A stretch of DNA of 8,607 nt from contig DLGL01000047.1 in the NCBI GenBank assembly GCA_002482685.1, positions 1-8,607 on the forward strand. Reading direction: 5' to 3'. The translations under genes were made by a program, and so were the position numbers. Positions 6,540 through 8,607 of this stretch are shown piece by piece; position 1 is the stretch's first letter, and every line of letters starts with the position of its first letter. The notes beneath the pieces were generated by a model. That model was not told the DNA's origin. It saw only the letters and a list, made by a program, of their open reading frames with translations, and did no database searches. This DNA comes from Bacteriovoracaceae bacterium UBA7695. GTDB taxonomy: Bacteria > Bdellovibrionota > Bacteriovoracia > Bacteriovoracales > Bacteriovoracaceae.

Positions 6540-7399
6540 GTTCAGTTGCATTAGTCATTGAACCCCGGGTGAGTGACCTTGGAGAGGGCTTTCTCGTTAA
6601 ACGGGCCTTGCCTTTTTCTAAGAAGCGCATGGTGGGCCCGTTTATATTTCTGGATCACATGGGCCCTGCTATTTTTACTAAGGAGAAACCTCTTCTTGTC
6701 CGCTCTCATCCTCACATTGGACTCTCAACTCTTACCTATTTATTTAAAGGTGAGATGCTTCACAGGGATTCCCTTGGTAATGAGTTAGTGATTAGACCTG
6801 GAGAGGTAAATTGGATGACGGCCGGTCGAGGGATTGCTCATTCTGAGAGATCCTTCTTTAGTTCAGATCCCATGCACCTGGAAGGTATTCAGCTTTGGAT
6901 TGCTTTGCCTAAAGAATCCGAAGAGATTAGTCCTTCTTTTATTCACGTAAGCGAAGACCAATTACCAAAAATTCCGGTTGGAAATTCTGAAATGAAACTT
7001 ATCGCAGGTTCGGCCTTCAATGAAAGCTCTCCCGTGCCGGTTTACTCTCCGCTATTTTATCTTGGTGGGACTATTGCCGCCGGAGATCGATTTGAGCTGG
7101 ACGTATCGGCCAATGCTGAAGGAGCGGTCTATATTTCTCAGGGAGAAATTGAGGTTGAGGAAACACTTTATAGAAGTGGGCAGATGATATGTTTTACTCC
7201 CGGGCATAAGATTAGCTTTAAGTCCCAGGGCTGTCAGGTCGTCGTTCTTGGGGGTGAGATCTTTCCTGAGAAAAGATTTATTTTTTGGAATTTTGTCTCT
7301 AGCTCCCAGGAAAGGATTGAAGTGGCAAAATTGGATTGGCAAAAGCAAAAGTTTGGTCAGGTTATTAATGAAACTGATTTTATCCCTTTACCCGGCTAA
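6536..7399 (+). CDS. Pirin family protein (bicupin, possible quercetin 2,3-dioxygenase)
   Basis: This 287-residue cytoplasmic protein is a full-length pirin. The N-terminal cupin shows the family pattern MVGPFIFLDHMGP (32-44), then RSHPHIGLSTLTYLFKGEML (56-75), HRDSLGNE (76-83) and MTAGRGIAHSER (94-105). H58, H60, H102 and E104 match the four metal ligands of pirin, so it should bind Fe or a similar metal. The C-terminal cupin (about 165-245) ends in the typical WNFVSSSQERIE (251-262). Some bacterial pirins have quercetinase activity and others bind regulatory proteins; the sequence does not decide between these. The ATG lies inside ATGA with the methyltransferase stop and has no strong Shine-Dalgarno (AGAAA only), so it is probably translated by coupling to the upstream gene. 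Confidence 0.93.
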   Translation: MSSVALVIEPRVSDLGEGFLVKRALPFSKKRMVGPFIFLDHMGPAIFTKEKPLLVRSHPHIGLSTLTYLFKGEMLHRDSLGNELVIRPGEVNWMTAGRGIAHSERSFFSSDPMHLEGIQLWIALPKESEEISPSFIHVSEDQLPKIPVGNSEMKLIAGSAFNESSPVPVYSPLFYLGGTIAAGDRFELDVSANAEGAVYISQGEIEVEETLYRSGQMICFTPGHKISFKSQGCQVVVLGGEIFPEKRFIFWNFVSSSQERIEVAKLDWQKQKFGQVINETDFIPLPG

Positions 7400-7429
7400 A
7401 GAAGTCAGTGAAATGTCATAAAAAGAATG

Positions 7430-7459
7430 ATGACTTATCAATGAGAGCAATTTTAAAAT
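7430..7459 (+). promoter_or_regulatory. Predicted promoter of the serine hydrolase, giving a leaderless mRNA
   Basis: A -35-like ATGACT (7430-7435, 4 of 6), an 18-base spacer and a -10 box TAAAAT (7454-7459, 5 of 6) end six bases before the ATG at 7466. Transcription should begin at about the A of the start codon. No Shine-Dalgarno is visible in the 20 bases before the ATG. The -10 box lies inside the 12-base perfect palindrome AATTTTAAAATT (7449-7460), which may be an operator or just AT-rich chance. Confidence 0.45.
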
Positions 7460-7465
7460 TTAGTC

Positions 7466-8533
7466 ATGAAAGTCCTGCTTTCTCTCTTCATATTCTTTAG
7501 TTTTTCCGCCCATGCCCAGAGTTGGAATCAAGTGACTAAACTCATGGATAACGCCTTTAAGGCGAGACTCTTTGGTGCCGGTGGATTGTATGTTGGGGAT
7601 GGGGCCGGCCCGCGTTTTGAGCATCATTTAGGCGAAAGTGATTCGGGTAAAATTTTTGATGTCGCCTCTCTTACAAAAGTTGTTGCAACGGCAACCTCGG
7701 TGATGGTGCTCGAGCAGCAGGGGAGGCTCTCTCTGAGTGATAAGCTCTCCGTTTATTTTCCCAAGTTTTCAGGTGGACTCAAAGATGATGTTACAATTGA
7801 AGATCTGCTTCGTCATAGAGCGGGATTAGCTGCAGGGGCCAGACCCGCAACTTCTGAAGGTCTTGAAGCTTACGTTACCAGAATTACTCAAGCGGCCTTA
7901 AATTATCGACCACGATCAAAAACAGTTTATTCTGATTTAAGTTTCATCCTCTTGGGCCGCATCGTTGAGATGATTTCAGGTAAAACTCTTGCAAGCTTTT
8001 CTGATGAAAATATATTTCGCCCGCTTAAAATGGTGAGTACAACTTTCAGTGTACCGTCAGAAAATCTCAATCGCTGTATACCCACATCCGTGGAGAACAA
8101 CTGTAAGGTGCACGATCCAACTGCCAGGGCACTTCTTCCTGCCTCTGTTGGAAATGCAGGTGTTTTTTCTAATATCGAAGATCTCTCACGACTGGCCCGG
8201 ATGTATTTAAACAAGGGCGAATTGGATGGTGTGAGAATTTTAGAAGAGGCAACCGTTGTAAAAATGGGAACTCCAATAGGACCCCGGGCCTTAGGTTGGG
8301 ATTCAACCAGTGAGTATGCGACCGCCCCACGAGGAGATGTTTTTCCCGCAGGCATTTCATTCGGCCACACTGGCTATACAGGAACTACCATGTGGATTGA
8401 TCCAAAATCTCAGACCTTCTATTTATTTTTATCTAACAGAGTTTTCATGGGTGATACCAGGACTTCAAAACCATTCACAGTATTTCGAAGACAGATAAGT
8501 ACGGCGATAGCAAAAACGATCTACGAACTTTGA
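7466..8533 (+). CDS. Exported serine hydrolase, class C beta-lactamase/PBP4B-like family
   Basis: This 355-residue protein has a signal peptide (1-17, cleavage AHA|Q) and is predicted periplasmic. It is a complete PF00144-type serine hydrolase. The nucleophile motif is S68-L-T-K71, the second motif is Y155-S-D157, and H301-T-G303 stands in for the KTG box. The block VHDPTARALLPASVGNAGVF (215-234) followed by S-N-I-E-D-L-S-R is characteristic of the YfeW/PBP4B and esterase-like members rather than true AmpC enzymes. Likely activities are esterase or D-alanyl peptide hydrolysis on cell-wall fragments; beta-lactam resistance should not be assumed. C204 and C213 could form a disulfide. The ATG at 7466 directly starts the signal peptide but has no ribosome binding site, consistent with the leaderless promoter just upstream. 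The gene is 66 bases past the pirin gene. Confidence 0.92.
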   Translation: MKVLLSLFIFFSFSAHAQSWNQVTKLMDNAFKARLFGAGGLYVGDGAGPRFEHHLGESDSGKIFDVASLTKVVATATSVMVLEQQGRLSLSDKLSVYFPKFSGGLKDDVTIEDLLRHRAGLAAGARPATSEGLEAYVTRITQAALNYRPRSKTVYSDLSFILLGRIVEMISGKTLASFSDENIFRPLKMVSTTFSVPSENLNRCIPTSVENNCKVHDPTARALLPASVGNAGVFSNIEDLSRLARMYLNKGELDGVRILEEATVVKMGTPIGPRALGWDSTSEYATAPRGDVFPAGISFGHTGYTGTTMWIDPKSQTFYLFLSNRVFMGDTRTSKPFTVFRRQISTAIAKTIYEL

Positions 8534-8561
8534 GAAGAGAGTTTGGAATTGATTCAGAGGC

Positions 8562-8607
8562 GCCGACTCCTCGGCATCCTGCCGCCGTCGGCATACCGGT
8601 CATCCTG
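8562..8607. repeat. GC-rich nested palindromes, REP-like element or terminator, cut by the window edge
   Basis: This stretch after the serine hydrolase is about 70 percent GC, clearly richer than the genes. Interleaved inverted repeats are visible: GCCGA (8562-8566) with TCGGC (8571-8575); CGGCA (8572-8576) with TGCCG (8580-8584) across a TCC loop; and GCCGAC (8562-8567) with GTCGGC (8587-8592). CATCCTG occurs twice (8575-8581 and 8601-8607). No U-run is visible, so a simple intrinsic terminator is not shown. A dispersed intergenic repeat is the favoured reading. Confidence 0.5.

Noticed and set aside
7400..7440. Terminator after the pirin gene (GTCAT at 7415-7419 with ATGAC at 7430-7434)
   Set aside because: The five-base stem has a ten-base loop and no following T-run, and it overlaps the predicted -35 region of the next gene.
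7927..8370. Minus-strand open frame of 147 codons inside the serine hydrolase gene
   Set aside because: It is antisense to conserved family motifs of the hydrolase and has no recognisable features of its own.
7931..8374. Serine hydrolase motifs YSD and HTG as unusual active-site changes
   Set aside because: YSD and HTG replacing YxN and KTG are common in the esterase/PBP4B-like branch of this family, so they are not anomalies.

Overview
The window reads as an ordinary chromosomal stretch of a Gram-negative bacterium of moderate GC. Several exported proteins begin with Sec signal peptides, and the acyltransferase (DUF482/COG3146), DUF938 methyltransferase and pirin are all of proteobacterial type. 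The exported orphan proteins and Gly-Thr-Thr tail recall Bdellovibrio/Bacteriovorax-like bacteria, but that assignment is an impression from gene style and was not tested.

The left two thirds lie on the minus strand. Bases 1-624 hold the N-terminal 208 codons of an exported or membrane-anchored protein that runs off the left edge in a Gly-Thr-Thr repeat. Next comes a tightly linked pair: a secreted protein of unknown family (3283-1952) followed by a secreted HExxH...E metallopeptidase-like protein (1944-718), separated by 7 bases, with the stop codon of the first inside the ribosome binding site of the second. Upstream of these are an orphan seven-helix sensor histidine kinase (4737-3376) and a FemAB-like DUF482 acyltransferase (5860-4778).

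A 58-64 bp divergent promoter region (about 5861-5924) separates the minus block from the plus block. The two predicted -10 boxes occupy the same ten bases. Rightward lie a DUF938 SAM-dependent methyltransferase and a pirin-family cupin with all four metal ligands, overlapping by ATGA and so probably translationally coupled. A periplasmic serine hydrolase of the class C beta-lactamase/PBP4B-like family follows with its own promoter. The window ends in a GC-rich stretch of nested palindromes that looks like a REP-type intergenic element or terminator, cut by the edge.

There is no CRISPR array, phage, transposase, tRNA or rRNA, and no gene-free stretch above 300 bases. The least explained parts are the unknown exported protein with its metallopeptidase partner, the Gly-X-Y tail placed after a transmembrane segment, a hairpin over a ribosome binding site, two genes whose -10 boxes sit directly before the ATG, and the terminal palindromic repeat. 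Nothing here is convincing evidence for a complete new defence or mobile system.
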